From: Membranipora membranacea
Lineage: Eukaryota; Bryozoa; Gymnolaemata; Cheilostomatida; Membraniporidae
Length of the DNA: 60,000 nucleotides
Assembly: GCA_914767715.1 (NCBI GenBank)
Contig: OU612067.1
Location: forward strand, 19,413,001 to 19,473,000
Direction: 5' to 3'
Numbering within the stretch: the first letter of the stretch is position 1; every line of letters begins with the position of its first letter. Shown here piece by piece: positions 1 to 13,300 of this stretch. The position numbers were made by a program, and so were the translations under genes. The notes below the pieces were generated by a model. It was not told the DNA's origin. It worked only from the letters and a program-made list of their open reading frames with translations, and did not search any database.

Positions 1-169
1 ACAGTTCATAAAACCCTGTGTCACTGCTCATATTTTTGTTTCAAAATACAGCAAAAAAATCAAATCGATGCAGTCTACACTGTGTGCCAAATGGCCTGAT
101 ACTATGGTTTTTTTGTCTCACCTCTCTCAGAGCTGGTGATCTGGTTTAGTTTATGTTTGATACTCTCAC

Positions 170-3100
170 CAAGTGATGATTTCTGTCTCAGATACCAGTC
201 CCATGTTGATTCTCCTGGTCTTCTAGCTTGAGTATCAGTGGATCTCGTCGACCTACCAATAACAAGTTAAATTTTCATGAACAAAATTTCAATAACTATC
301 AGCAGTTTTGAGTTCGAATTGAAATCACAGCTCTGACTGAAATGATAATCTTGAGTTTAAAAATATCCAGCATTTATCAAAATATCCAAAAGTTTAAGAT
401 CAGAAATCACCTGTCCAGAGATAAAGAGTCTCGGTTAGCAGGACAATCGACATGTGGTACAGTACTGTCTGTTAGATCATAAGTTTCCGCCTCCAGACCC
501 TCCTGATTGGTCAGTTTTCTCTCTAATCTATCAGCTAGCTGCTCCTCTTTGTCTAGTAACGATTTCTCCGACTGTCAACAACGAAAGGTTTATGAGTATA
601 ATAAGATGGCACAGAAGCAGGCACCTCAGGAAATTAGCTCCTCCGTCAAATACATAAAAAGGAAAAAGTGTCTTATGAATCACCACCCTCTGCAGGAGGA
701 GTAAAGTTTATCAAAATTGTTTGTCATTTTTGCGACCTGTGGAATGTCAAGTCAAATAAAAAGAGTTGAAAAACCTAATAATGTGCTCCAATGCAAATTA
801 TTCTGCTGGCAAAAACAATCTGTTGAAGCGTTCATTGGGAGTTATCTCCCTTGATGATAGGCAGCATCCCCCTGCAGCTCTACAGTGTCTCAGGACTAAT
901 CTGTATACCGATGGACGTTTATATATAGATTACCTTGAGAGTTTGCAGTTCACCGATCTGTGTCTCCAATGATTTCATATATTCCATCAGTTCCTTCCTC
1001 TGTTTCTCTATAAACTGAGAACTTGTGGTTGTGTCCCCCTCACTGCTTGTAACTCTACACAGAATATAAATAAGTTTGTGACACACAGATAACAAACACA
1101 AACATGACAGATGACCTGAGAGGTTATCTATTACCCAAGCCAAGCATCTTGGCCTGATGCTTTAGATATGTATTAGAGCAAAAGTTTGAGTTACCCCCTC
1201 CCCCCTCGACCAGGTAAGACACTGGGTCTGGTTTGGTGGGTTTCCAGCTCAAATCAATCCCCTCTCGGATGAACCAAACCAGCAAAAATGGAACTCGAGT
1301 GGCAGCAGTAAGATCATCAATTTCTTTATTTAATTTATTATTTAAACGTAATTTTTTTGGTTTATCTTTTTCATCATTTTGATTGAAATTTTTCCCCCCT
1401 TTTTTTTCTCAATGGCTGATTTTGCAAAACATTGTCATCGAATGAAACTTATGCCAATAAAGTGTAAAAAAAATATAATTGTCTTTTTAATATTATTACC
1501 TGGTCTGACTGATGGTCTCATTAGTAGATTGATTACTGGTAGCTTCCTCGCTATATGTGACCTCATATACTTGTTCTAGACTCTGATTGGACGTCGTCTC
1601 ATTACTAGTCTTAGCCTCGATGTCAACAACAGCAGGTAAAACTATCACATCATCAGTCTTGCCACCCTGTGAGATAATGAGAACAAATTAGTATGGAGCA
1701 GCTGTGGGCAAAGTGCCTTAAATCTGTTCAATAGCTTCTAGATCTTTCTTCGTTGTTCTCGGCTCATATAATCGGGGCAATTGTCATATTGTCAAATATC
1801 ATAAACATTATCAATCTGGGCAAAAGATTGTGTTCTGTAATATTTTAATTTCATTTTTCAACATAAATGGCTCGATGAAATATCATATGGACAGGAGAAA
1901 ACCATTGGCTGGATTGGAGTAGAAAAACTTTATGGCTGATTCGGAGTTTTCAGGTTTCCCAGACATCTGGGCTTCACATTTTAGTTATAACAAGTTACCT
2001 TTCCATGCGAGTGAGACGCGTATACACTAACCAACTGAATATAAATCTTTGATGAAATGAATATACTACCACACACCTGATGACGTCCTGTTTGGACTTG
2101 GTCAGCTGGTAGAGCCACATCCTCATCCTGACCTTCGACCTCCTCGCTGACCCACTGCTCCTTATGATTGGCTATTCTCTTCATCATTTTGTTCAGTACC
2201 TTTCAAAGAAAGCAGCACGTAACATGCAGAAATATACTGGTTCTGGTACTGAGATTCGAGACACTTCTGTAAGGAGTTTTTTACAGAATTTGAATGAAAA
2301 TGAATACTAAGTCCATTGCCTCATTAGGAATTTCAAACTCACAAAATTCAATATCAAAAAATTAAAAACAATCATTATCACAATCATATTATCGAGAAAA
2401 ATAAAGTGCTGCATCTAAATTTAGCAAGTTTCTTACGATTGAACTTGGCAATTTATTCTAATGAATGTTCTTCTGAAAGCTGTTTCAACTCCTATTGTAT
2501 CATCCAGTGGATTGAGGCTTTGAAGCTTGGAAATGTAGGTAAGTAGCTGCCCTGTCATACAGCTACTTTTTTGTTACTGCCAAAACCGCGTGACAAAGCT
2601 AGGTATGTAGGTCTTATAGGAACCATAGTACTCACGGCTTTCCTCTTTTTCTCACTGCCAGTGGCCTCAGTGTAATCGCATGTAGCCTCAGAGGTAGTGA
2701 CTGGGGTGATATTAGTGACATTCTGGAACGGGACGCGTCCTCTGACAGAGTCACCATCTCGTACTCTGCTGATAGGAGGACGTGGTTCTGAGTCTGAGGG
2801 ACTAGATGTACTAGTAGCTTCAGTTACTGTCGGTGTGAGGTCATAGTTCAGAGGTGGAGCATTGGCTGAAACAAAGCAAATATACCTCTTATGAATCGAA
2901 GTCAAAAAACCTTTATGAAATCTAACACCATTTAGTTTAAAATTTGACAGGCTTAGAAACATGAGTAATGTCCGCAATCTATTACTTCTAAAAAATAGCA
3001 AATCAACACAATTCTCCCAATAATTATGATGGTACACAAACGTTAAAAAATTGGGATAATAACCATGAACTATTCCACAGATTGATCAATTTCCATGTGT

Positions 3101-6100
3101 AACAGTCATCTTTGTGTCATCGTTGTGTATTTGGAAATCAATCCTTCACAAAATTAAGACCAATATTCGCAAAAACAAAAAAAACCGCTGACATCAATGG
3201 AAAATATCATGAAAACATCACAATATAATGAAAGATATTAGAAATGATGATTTTTTTGCTGACAATTAATGTATTTTTATTAATGGTACAAACCTTTGAG
3301 ATCCACTGGATCATAGTCATGGGAGAATAACTCCTCTACTTTTCTCTCCATCTGTACCTGTCTGTCCGACTCTCTCTCCATCACTACATGAGCTGGCAGG
3401 AACAGAGCCTGTGGTATGTGCTCCAGATTCTGCTGTCTGAATAAATAAACAAAGCAAGTAAACACGTTGGTAGCTTGATAAGCAACGTTTACTGGATAGC
3501 AAATCATGAAAAACATTTGAAATAATGAATTGTTGCTGACAATAAAAGTATATATATATATATATATATTACTGTGCTGTTCCAGACCATGCCGTCATTA
3601 AATAATATAATAACTCTACTAGACTAAAATACCAAACCATTGCAAAACAACAAGATTACAATTTAACACAACATCTGCTTCATATGACTTCAGTTTACCG
3701 CATTCAGTTGAGCACATGAGAATTCAAAAGAGAAGCATCGTCAGATTGACAATCCCTGTTCGGAGATATATAAGGTATTATGTATAGAGCAGTCGCCTGT
3801 CACACATTGAGCCACTCTACATAACTATTTATAGCTTAGATTATGACAAAGAAGGCAAGTTTTTGCGGTCGGTGGTTCACATTACTTTACTTATACGTTT
3901 GTTGATTTATTCAATTTGGTCATGCAAGACAAAACGATCAAATTGAGAGATGGAAAGTTGGATGATTTATACCTGTGTTTTCTGTCGGCTTTCTCGAGCA
4001 CATCAAGTTCGCTCATCATATTATTATAATGTTGTCTCATCCGTTCTCTCTTTAGTGCATGAGCTCCTCTTACTCGAGCCTTCTCCAATCTGTCAATAAT
4101 ATACAAGAAAAGTGTTTATTGCAACTCCAGCAGGTTAATAATGAAGTAATTTAAATGAATAAAAGAAAAAAATTCAAAAAGTAGCGTGACACAAAAATTG
4201 GATAGCATATTTTACAAAAAAAGCTATTGGCATACTTTGCAGTGTGGCACATAATATACAAGATAATTTGTCATTGATGCATCAAAAATTATGTTTCTTT
4301 TACCATGGTTGGATTCTCAATAAAACAGTTAAGTCTTATGTAAATAGCCAGGGTTCCCAGGCTGCTGCTCTTCCTCATAATCCTATCATTAGTAACCTCA
4401 TCACACACAAGTTATTGCTCACAGGCCACAGAGAACCTAGTACATGTGTTCAAACTCTGCCCTGGAAGTGGTTTTCCATAACCAAACCCTTAATGGAACG
4501 CCACAACCAACAAAGTTTATTATGTAACATACTATTGTAACAGGTTCTAACGCCATGTAAAACAAATCTGCTGTCTCCCTTATGCCTGGTCGTTTTTATT
4601 CACATGAGTTCCATTGTTGACCATTACCCTTATCATAACCTCAAACCCTAAAAAAAGTGTCAATAATACCAAGATAAAATAGAGTCGTTCTATGAACGCT
4701 ATTTTATTTGGAAGACAATTTATCATCCTGGACGGATGTTTTCCATAACGAGCCAAATTACGGCAAAAGTGGGGGAGGTTAACTCTCAACTGACCTTTCG
4801 TTTATGTCGCACTGGTTATGATGAGTTACCCCCTCTAGCCTATCATTCTCTAGCTCCGCCCCTGTGAGCCCGTCACATACTGAATCATTATTTCTCTCTA
4901 CTATACACTCCTCGGCTGGTATCGTATACGGATAAGTGTATGTGTCCGCATCTGTGAGCTGTCACAAACAAATAAATAGTCGAGATTTTTAAACCAATTC
5001 ATTTCATTTAATAAAGTGTAATATCTACCAATCAATAACATACAAAAAAGCTTATTCTCCTAACTAATTATTATTTTTGTGCGTATATATATTTCTTTCT
5101 TTTTTTGTTTTGTTTATGAACACAAAATTTTTTTTTTCTTCGCTTATAACATATATACATATATGAAAACCTCAATAATAGTGATATGACAAGTGAAAGC
5201 AGCTAATCAAAAAATAATATTTATCAGAATAAACAGTTTTTCTATGTCAGATGGTACACACACTCAAACTTGTGAGGAGTGGTAGTGAGCGCCCTTTACT
5301 TTGTGAGGATCTCAGATGTCTAGTAAAAGTTTGATGTGTTGGGTGGCAGGACCCAGTAAAAGGAAACTCACACCCCCCTCTCATCTTTTGAGATATGGTA
5401 CTCTTTACGCCCACTACTCTAGGCGAATATGATTGAATCAAGGAATATGGGTCATTTAATCAGATTATTAATCTTGGGGCTTTCATCTGTGTATGTTTTA
5501 TGTGAGGTCATCGAGACAGGATATAATGTAAAGCCTCAATCAAAGAACAAGATCACTCATCAGGTTAAGGGCTCAAACGGTTGCGGTTAGCCAACGCTCA
5601 CTCGTTTTCGTGTTGATACTGGGATACAACAGTCTCACTTGCAACCTGTTTTAACCTCCATACTAGTCAATCGTCAAATATCGGCCAGAGAAGATTAGTG
5701 TCTTCTTCTCCATTAGATAAACCCCTGATCAAATACATCAGTCTGTATCGCTGTTCTCAAAGATTACCACAGGCCATAAAACGTAATCCCTCGATCATGG
5801 CAGTGAAGGTACTCGATTACACAAACATACATACAAAGTCTAGGTGTTACACTGCGTAGCCTACCTGTACTTGTACAGCTTTAGCCTTGTTCAGCAGCTC
5901 TTTGAGATCAGGTCTTACGGGTGGAGGTAGACTAGCGACTTGTTTAGCTCTCATCTTCTCCTTAGCTAAGGCTAAGTTTCTGGCTTGTATTACTTTAGTT
6001 GACTCCGCCTCTTGTATTAATTTATCTTCGTACAACTAAAACGGGAGCAAATCAGTTGAGTTTGTAAAAAGTTAAGGTTATGGTTCTTTACTCCTCAAAC

Positions 6101-7935
6101 TTGTATTGAGACCAAGATTGATCAAATTTGCCCATACTCCAGTTCTACCAATTGTACTCAGCAAATTTTTATTTTTATAGGCGGCTCAAGCGTGGTGGCA
6201 TCAAAATACATATTATAACCTAATGATAACAACAATAATTTGTGTTATCCACAATCATATAATACTGAACATTGTAACTAAGAGGTTTCCTATCCTCATT
6301 CCACAAATGTGCTGACGACATATCCAATTGACCAGTTTATGAACACTATAAACACATATATATATTTATGATGAACACACACACACATTCAAGTTGGGGA
6401 AAAAGAACCGATTTCCATGAAGGATGAGAAAACAGGCTTAAAATGATGTAACATCACAGGAGGCAGTAGACTGGGATTCAGTCCAACAATTTAAAGTTAT
6501 CTACCCAGGTAGGGTGTGTTGGTTCGTTGTTCACACCAACAAACAAAACCCGACATGAACAGACGACTCAACAACAAACCAAAACCCATCAGCCAATCAA
6601 AGCAAAACACAAGCACATGGGTTTATTTAGAAATGCAAGATAGTGACCTATGAGTAGATAACACCACAGAAGCAATATCCAACATAAACCGTAATACAGA
6701 CAAGGCCCCATTGTTGGCCTGAATCCCAGGCTAGAGGAAAAGGAGAACCAACCTTTTCTAGAGCTGCCTCGTGTCTCTCATCGGCTCTTCTGTTGTTCTC
6801 CATCTCAGCTGCAGCTTTTCTCTCTAGCCCTAGATCCAGCTCATCAGCCTGGGTGTGCGCCGTCCCTATGTTCTTCAGTGACTCTGCATAATCACGCTCT
6901 AACTGTGTTATCTAAAATCAGCCAAATTATTATACATGTATGATTCTGTCAAAATAGTCGAACTACATGTGGGTAATTATGTGCTTTTTCTCAATAATGT
7001 TGCATATTGATAGTAGCAGCCAGGACCCACCTAGCATATTTGGTCGTTGGTGATAGTTGAGGCCAGAGCCAAGCATAGAATCACAGCCACTTAATAACTG
7101 TTACAAGGAATCTTCTAGGGCAAGTATCATCTAATTGCCTGTATCTTGAGTTCATGTCATAGAACCACTCTCAATGCAGGCAAGTTTAATAAAGAGGTGT
7201 ACCAGATCTATGTATGCCTTGGATAAAAGTGGTACCCTCCTGCAGGTTACTAACCCTGTTCTGTTTTTCCATCTGCCATTCTGACTCAATCCTATCAGCC
7301 AATAACTCTAGCTGCTTAACCTTCTCTTGTCTGACGGCCTCCAATCTCTTCTTAGATATCTCCTTCGCTTTCTCTCTCACCTAGAATCATAATCAATAAC
7401 ATTTCAGTGCTGCATTTCAACACACACATTATACATCGATCAGTCAAAAGCAATATATATCCTAGACATACACATATGCTAGGAGAAAAAATAAATAAAA
7501 AATTTAATTTGGTGATCGAGCCAGGAATCGTTGAGTTCACAGGTTCAAAAAATTGGCAAAATTTGATTAAAATGATATTCATACAGTGTCAATATCCATT
7601 ACAAAGGCCTTTTTAAACTGCATGACGTAACACTTGATGGCACAGGCCAAAATTGTACCTAAACCTTTACTTCCAACAGCACCTGGACATCCTGGTACAT
7701 GGTTCATGGTACAGCTATGCCTTGATCATATGCTGAGCGCAGAGGCTGTTGTCTTGATCAGTTTTTCTTTGGCTCACGAATACTTGATGTCCCTAATGAT
7801 GTTGGACGGAGGCTATGATTAAACTCTCACCTGAATCAATCTGAGTTTGCGCCTTCTCTGGTTCTCTTCTCTCAGTATTCTCTCCACTTCTCCAGGACTC
7901 AGTCTGAGTCGCGATACTCCAGTCTGCTGAGGCAT
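170..7935 (-). CDS. CEP295: CEP295/Ana1-like centriolar protein, 5' 13 coding exons (3' end outside window)
   Basis: CEP295 (fly Ana1) is a long coiled-coil centriole protein needed for centriole-to-centrosome conversion. Coding exons on the minus strand, high to low: 7831-7935 (ATG at 7935), 7255-7380, 6753-6911, 5865-6035, 4795-4958, 3973-4089, 3294-3436, 2636-2865, 2077-2199, 1500-1666, 934-1054, 411-571, 170-252. All have AG/GT borders and the phases join without a stop, giving about 623 residues. The start reads MPQQTGVSRLRLSPGEVERI and continues to RRRKLRLIQVREKAKEIS, which matches the N-terminal signature of the family (RLSP..E..IL, then RRRKLRL.QVRE). A SLPPPVRPDL segment near residue 165 and a VRGAHALKRERM segment near residue 248 also follow the vertebrate order. 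The rest is charged helical sequence, then a Ser/Thr-rich stretch. Exon 13 ends in phase 1, so the gene continues left of the window. Family assignment is from memory of the N-terminus; confidence is good for identity, high for the exon chain. Confidence 0.85.
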
Positions 7936-10300
7936 GCCTGCTGGTCACACGCCTTGCAGCTGATGACACTTTGGACAGTTTGGATAAATCCGTCTCTGAT
8001 GATATTTATCACCCTACAGTGAAGTTACACGTGAGTTATCCTTTTTTTAGAAACTTAAGCAACATTGTTTCACCAAACTCTAAATGCAGGGCAGGTTCAT
8101 TGGGTCATGCTAGATCTAGGCCTACCTAGTCATCATCAGGCGCTATTAATCAAGGAGTAAATGTGTTGACTATATATATATATATATGTATATATCCATG
8201 TGTCACTTTCACTTCAGTCAATTCCACTGAGATAACACAAAAAGTAAGTAAGCCCGGGCCTCCTCTTCCTACTGCCACAGTCCAGACATACTATCTACTA
8301 CACATTCCAGCAATGAGATAAACAAACAGAAGAGACTCCGCGGATTGCTAATTTATATCTTGCTAGGCCTTTGTTTGAGTCAACTAAGGTCCTGGTCCCA
8401 CTAACTAAAACCGACCAAGAAGTTTACTCTTTGCTCCTACCATGATATAAATGCTCATCAATCAACCATCAAATCCAATTGAACTCTTTAACTACCACTC
8501 CAATGACTGTGAGTAATGGTACACTAACTGTTACTTACTACTAGTACTAGGCCTACTTTCAACATACCTTCTCACTAATAGACAACTAAACTAACTTACT
8601 CACTGTTACATGTTCCATTCGACTCAGTCTCTACTCTCTACACACTCACAGGGAGAAGACTTGCTCTACTCTACTACTCTACTGTACTACACAGCTGTAC
8701 TTGTCTTCTACAACTTACTCAAGAATTATGAACCTAGGAATTCTTCAGTTCTACTACTCACTTCGATATTTTTCCCTTCTCTATCTGTCAAGTGGCATAG
8801 ATCTTTTTACAGGCATGTCACAAAAGTAACTTATTGTTATTGTATTACTGAAAGCTTCTCAAAACTGTAAGCAAAGCCCAATGCTCCGCTGTAAACTTGA
8901 TTTGTTTATATATTTTTAAATCCCCCCCTGGAGGATATGACGTTTCAAGCGCAAATGCTATGTCTTCATTATTAAGAGTTGTCTACTCATTTGAAGATGG
9001 ACAGCAACTCCAAATAATAAGGCAAAAGCCCATAAATATTGGAAGATAAGTTTCAGCAAGGAGTTCAACAATAATCGTTGCTCACTTGTGGAGTAACTTA
9101 GATCTCAATGAAACTCAATAGATGCCTGGGTATGCTTCTTAAAATGCACTATGATGAGCTCAATGTCAACATTGAGGAGTATGACAAACCATCAACTGCC
9201 CGTACCACCAAAACCAAAGCTCACATGAACACTTTCTTTGTGGACACCAGCAAGAGGTGGAACCAACTGGGTTGTGATAGTAGGCTGCTTTGCAGTTCTG
9301 GTTAACTGTGAATATGCTGATACTCTGATACCTGACCCGGAATGTAAACAGATTATGAACCTGCCACATTGTCTAAGTCTTCAGATGTGAACCTACTATT
9401 GAAGTTGATGATCAACGCAGCATGGGTACAAGGTAATTTTTGCTAACTGGTCATATCAACAATCAGGTCAGGACCCACAATAAAATTAATTGAGGGGGAC
9501 ATTGTAAATTAAATTTCTATCACCAAGCAATAATTCTATTGAGTTGTCGGTTTGAAAAATTGACAGCATTGGATTCAATAAAGATAATTTTTTATACACA
9601 TTTATTTGGCTGCATAAGGTCATTCTGTGATTAAAGAAAACTCATCAACTGATTTATATACCAGGTGTCCGACTTTTGTTACTTAAAAAAATTTGTATCA
9701 TACTTTCATTTAATGACTGAGATAAATCAACATGATTTCGTAATCAAGCTGTAGCATTTTATATGTAAACAAACACATGCTTTTGCACCTGAATGCTTTG
9801 CCCAAGAGCGCAGTTTATGCTAGGAAAACATCACTGTTTTTTCATGTCCGATTTTAATGTCGTATATTCAGAAGGCCTGAATCCTCATAGAAATACAATG
9901 AAACTCAAATACATGTCTGGTCTTCATTTGCTCAATACTAGTATTTTCACCTGAAATCAATAAAATAATAAATAAAATAAAAATTTCTACCGCAACCACA
10001 TTGATAGCCTTAGTATTTGAGGACCTTGGCGGGAGTTGTTTTCAAACACCTCAGACCTAAGGCTACATCATAGAGTATCATCATGGCTAATGTTTAAGCT
10101 CCACAATGATTAAAAATAGTTAATAAGTGTCAAAACAGACTTATCTGACTTCAGTTACTTAACTTAGCAACTAACCATCTGGTTGATTATTTTTGGGTCA
10201 GCATACTGAACAATGTGCCCATATTTGAGGGGATGCTGAATTGTACACTATCTGCCAGCCTATTTTTTGACAAATATCCGAAGTCAACACCTTAGATGTG
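7936..10300. other. Intergenic region between CEP295-like and 7TM genes
   Basis: This holds the upstream region and probable promoter of the CEP295-like gene. A possible 5'UTR acceptor lies about 80 bases before the ATG. No further host gene is visible. The only coding resemblance is 9108-9305 (+), whose reading (TARTTKTKAHMNTFFVDTSK, then RWNQL) recalls the last residues of LINE reverse-transcriptase ORFs and may be an old retrotransposon remnant. A short TA-rich run is at 8172-8186. Confidence 0.4.
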
Positions 10301-13300
10301 TCATATGACATCAGATATGTCCTCATTTTCACTCGCATCATCTTTACACTCTACAGGTACAATGAAGCTGTCATTGAGCCTCGTAGCGTCATATGTTCTG
10401 ATGTCGACTATGGGCAGTTCAGCTGTATTAAAAGTTGTCTCCTCCTTACCGATGTATGATATACTAACAACCGGTTTATTAGCACCTCGGAAGATACCTC
10501 GTGCGGACACTGTGGGTAATCCATAGTCCACTGAGAATGGGATCACTGTATTACCTAAAACTACATCGCGGAAAAAAAGGTCATGCTGAATGCTGATTAA
10601 AATCAGGGGCTCATTATATCCTTGGCAGGCTGTCTGGGTCGGGTTGGTGGGTGGGGTCAGCGCAACCCAAACAACCACCCAGACAGCCTGCCCAGGCGAG
10701 GTTCATTATAATATAGTCTCATCCTCAACTATTGAAGGCAAGGCATGAATGAATAGGTATCAATACAGTTCAATACTTATCTACTTATCTAGAGAGCTGG
10801 TTGTCAAAGATAGAATTTCCCCACAAACGATTCCTATCTAAATTTCAATTGCCTGCTTTATTTTGAATAACCTCACAGGTAAATTTGCTTTTTTCATAAA
10901 CAATGACAGCTTAGTTTAAAAAAGGAGTAAAAGAGTCTTTTACTCCTTGGTTTAAATCAAGTCTTAAGGGTTGTTGTATCGGGTGCAGTATGCTCCTGCT
11001 CCATAAATTCTAGGTAACCTGAGGTACAAAGGCCCAATTGTTACTGGATTGAATGAAAATGACCTTGTGAACTTGCATACTCAAGACTACTGTGTAATAA
11101 AAAAGTTTGACTTACCAGCTTTAAACAATTTGTGCTTTCTATATTTAGACAGGGCACCGTCAAGCTTTAGGTTTGTGAATTCTTTAGGACCATTCAGAAC
11201 AAAAAACAAACAGCAAATCACAATACCTGTAATTAAGATAAATACATACACCATCTGCTGTACTTTGTCCAAATGTCCCAGGAACCAAGGTGGATATTCC
11301 ATATCTGAGTCAGCATAAAATCAAGCTCCATTGGGCTTTCTGCTCCTTCAAATGTCTTTGGGGTGAAGCAGGAGATATCTGTAGCACCATCGCAAGATCA
11401 TTTCCACAATTATTATCTCCCCTACCACCTTTTCTGAACAACAGCCCTGCATACTATTATGGTCATTATGTTTGAAAATTGGCTACAAAATACGCCCGAG
11501 GTCAACATGTCAACAGGTCAACAGGTCAACAGGTCACTCATTTACTTACCGTGGCTAAAAAGGTTAACGATATGCAGAATCATCAGTGGGAAGAGAGGAA
11601 TGTCGTTGATAGTATTCTGTATTCGGTCTGTAAATTGGAGTACGGTGAACAAAACAAAAGCTGCTGAATAGTATGTGAGAGGTTTCACCGACTCCTGGTA
11701 AGAGAAAAAATTTATATTGTATATATTATTGTATATATTGTATATATTGTGTCATTGATATGTTGGGGTTATAGTTACGTTTAAAGGTTGAATAAAATCA
11801 GATGTCTTATCACTTGCCACATCCCGCAGCATGGGCGGCGAAATTGAAGTGCCTTAGTGGCAAGGCCGCAATATCTGCGCCAGGTTAATGCTCTCTGTTT
11901 GCAGGCAGATCGGAGCACACCTGGGGGCCAACCAAACCCAGTAGTCGATGGACTGCAGTGAGATTCAAACCCACGACCTTCAACATTTGTATGCTGAAGG
12001 AACGGCACTCTAACGGGGCACTCTAACGGAGCCCTCTAACCCAACAGAGCTACCTCCTACTCCTACAATTAGTTACAATTCCATCATAATGATTAATGAG
12101 AATATAAGTTTCTACATTAGCTACACCAACTAGACACTGTGATCTAGATGACAAATCTTACTGCTTCGAGGACCAAAGTGTCATCTGACTTGACATCAAC
12201 ATGGAAATATAATAGACCCTATAACTTACAATATTTTGATTGTATTAAAAATAGGATCATGATTGTCAATATTATTGACAATCATGGTCCTAATTTTAAT
12301 ACAATCAAAATATTGTAAGTTATAGGGTCTATTATATTTCCATTCCTCTGCGTCCTTGCGACGTTGTGTATCAAGGGATCAAGACTAGGTTGGGCAGGCT
12401 GTGGGGGTGGGTCTCCCTACCACCCACCCACCACCAACAGCCTGCCCAAACTAGATCAAGGCACTACTTAGCAGTCTCCAAAGATTAGAAATCTGACCTT
12501 CAATTTAACTAGGCTCTGACTTTGAGTTTCTTGACCATACTTCTTCACCCTCCCTTTAGTTTTCATATATATGTATATATAAGCAAATAGTGTCCCAATG
12601 GTAGTGCATGTCATTGGCAGCCAGAACCTGAAATGAAAAGTTTTGATAGCTGTATTTTTGTCACAATCTAAATTTTTAGATCTGCAGTCCGAGTTAACAG
12701 GTAAAACATATTTAGAGCTGATTGGTAATTGCTGCAAGTTTATTATTAATTATGATATCACTTACAAGTATCGCCAAACCTGACCCGCTTCACTGTCTTT
12801 TATCCAGCAGTATGGAGAAGATGCCGGACCGTAATCACGAGTAATCAGGGGGAGACAAGCCATACCCAGAGAGAGAGACCAACAGCTTAACGAGAAGAAC
12901 CTGGAATATAAGCATTCAACCTAGTTGGTCATTTAATTATTATTTATTTATTTATCCACTTTACTCACTGATCAAGCATGTGATTAAAAAGGTTGATTAA
13001 CATCCGATGTCTTATCACTCGCCCATCCCGAGGCATGGGCGGCGAATTATTATTGCCTTATTGGCGAGGCCGCAATATCTGCGCCAATTTGCTCTCTGTT
13101 TGCAGGCAGGTCGAAGCACACCTGGGGGACCAACCAATCCCCAGTAGAAGATGGACTGCAGTGGGATTCGAACCCACGACCTTCAACACTTGCGTGTTGA
13201 AGTCCGGCGCTCTAACCAACTGAGCCAACTCCTACTCCTGTGCATATAAGACCATGTGGTACATCAAGGAGAAATATAGTTTCACAGTTAAATTTATGGA

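Noticed and set aside
13164-13231. Possible tRNA gene on the minus strand
   Set aside because: A and B boxes are present but the sequence continues into a body shared with another copy, so it is a SINE head.
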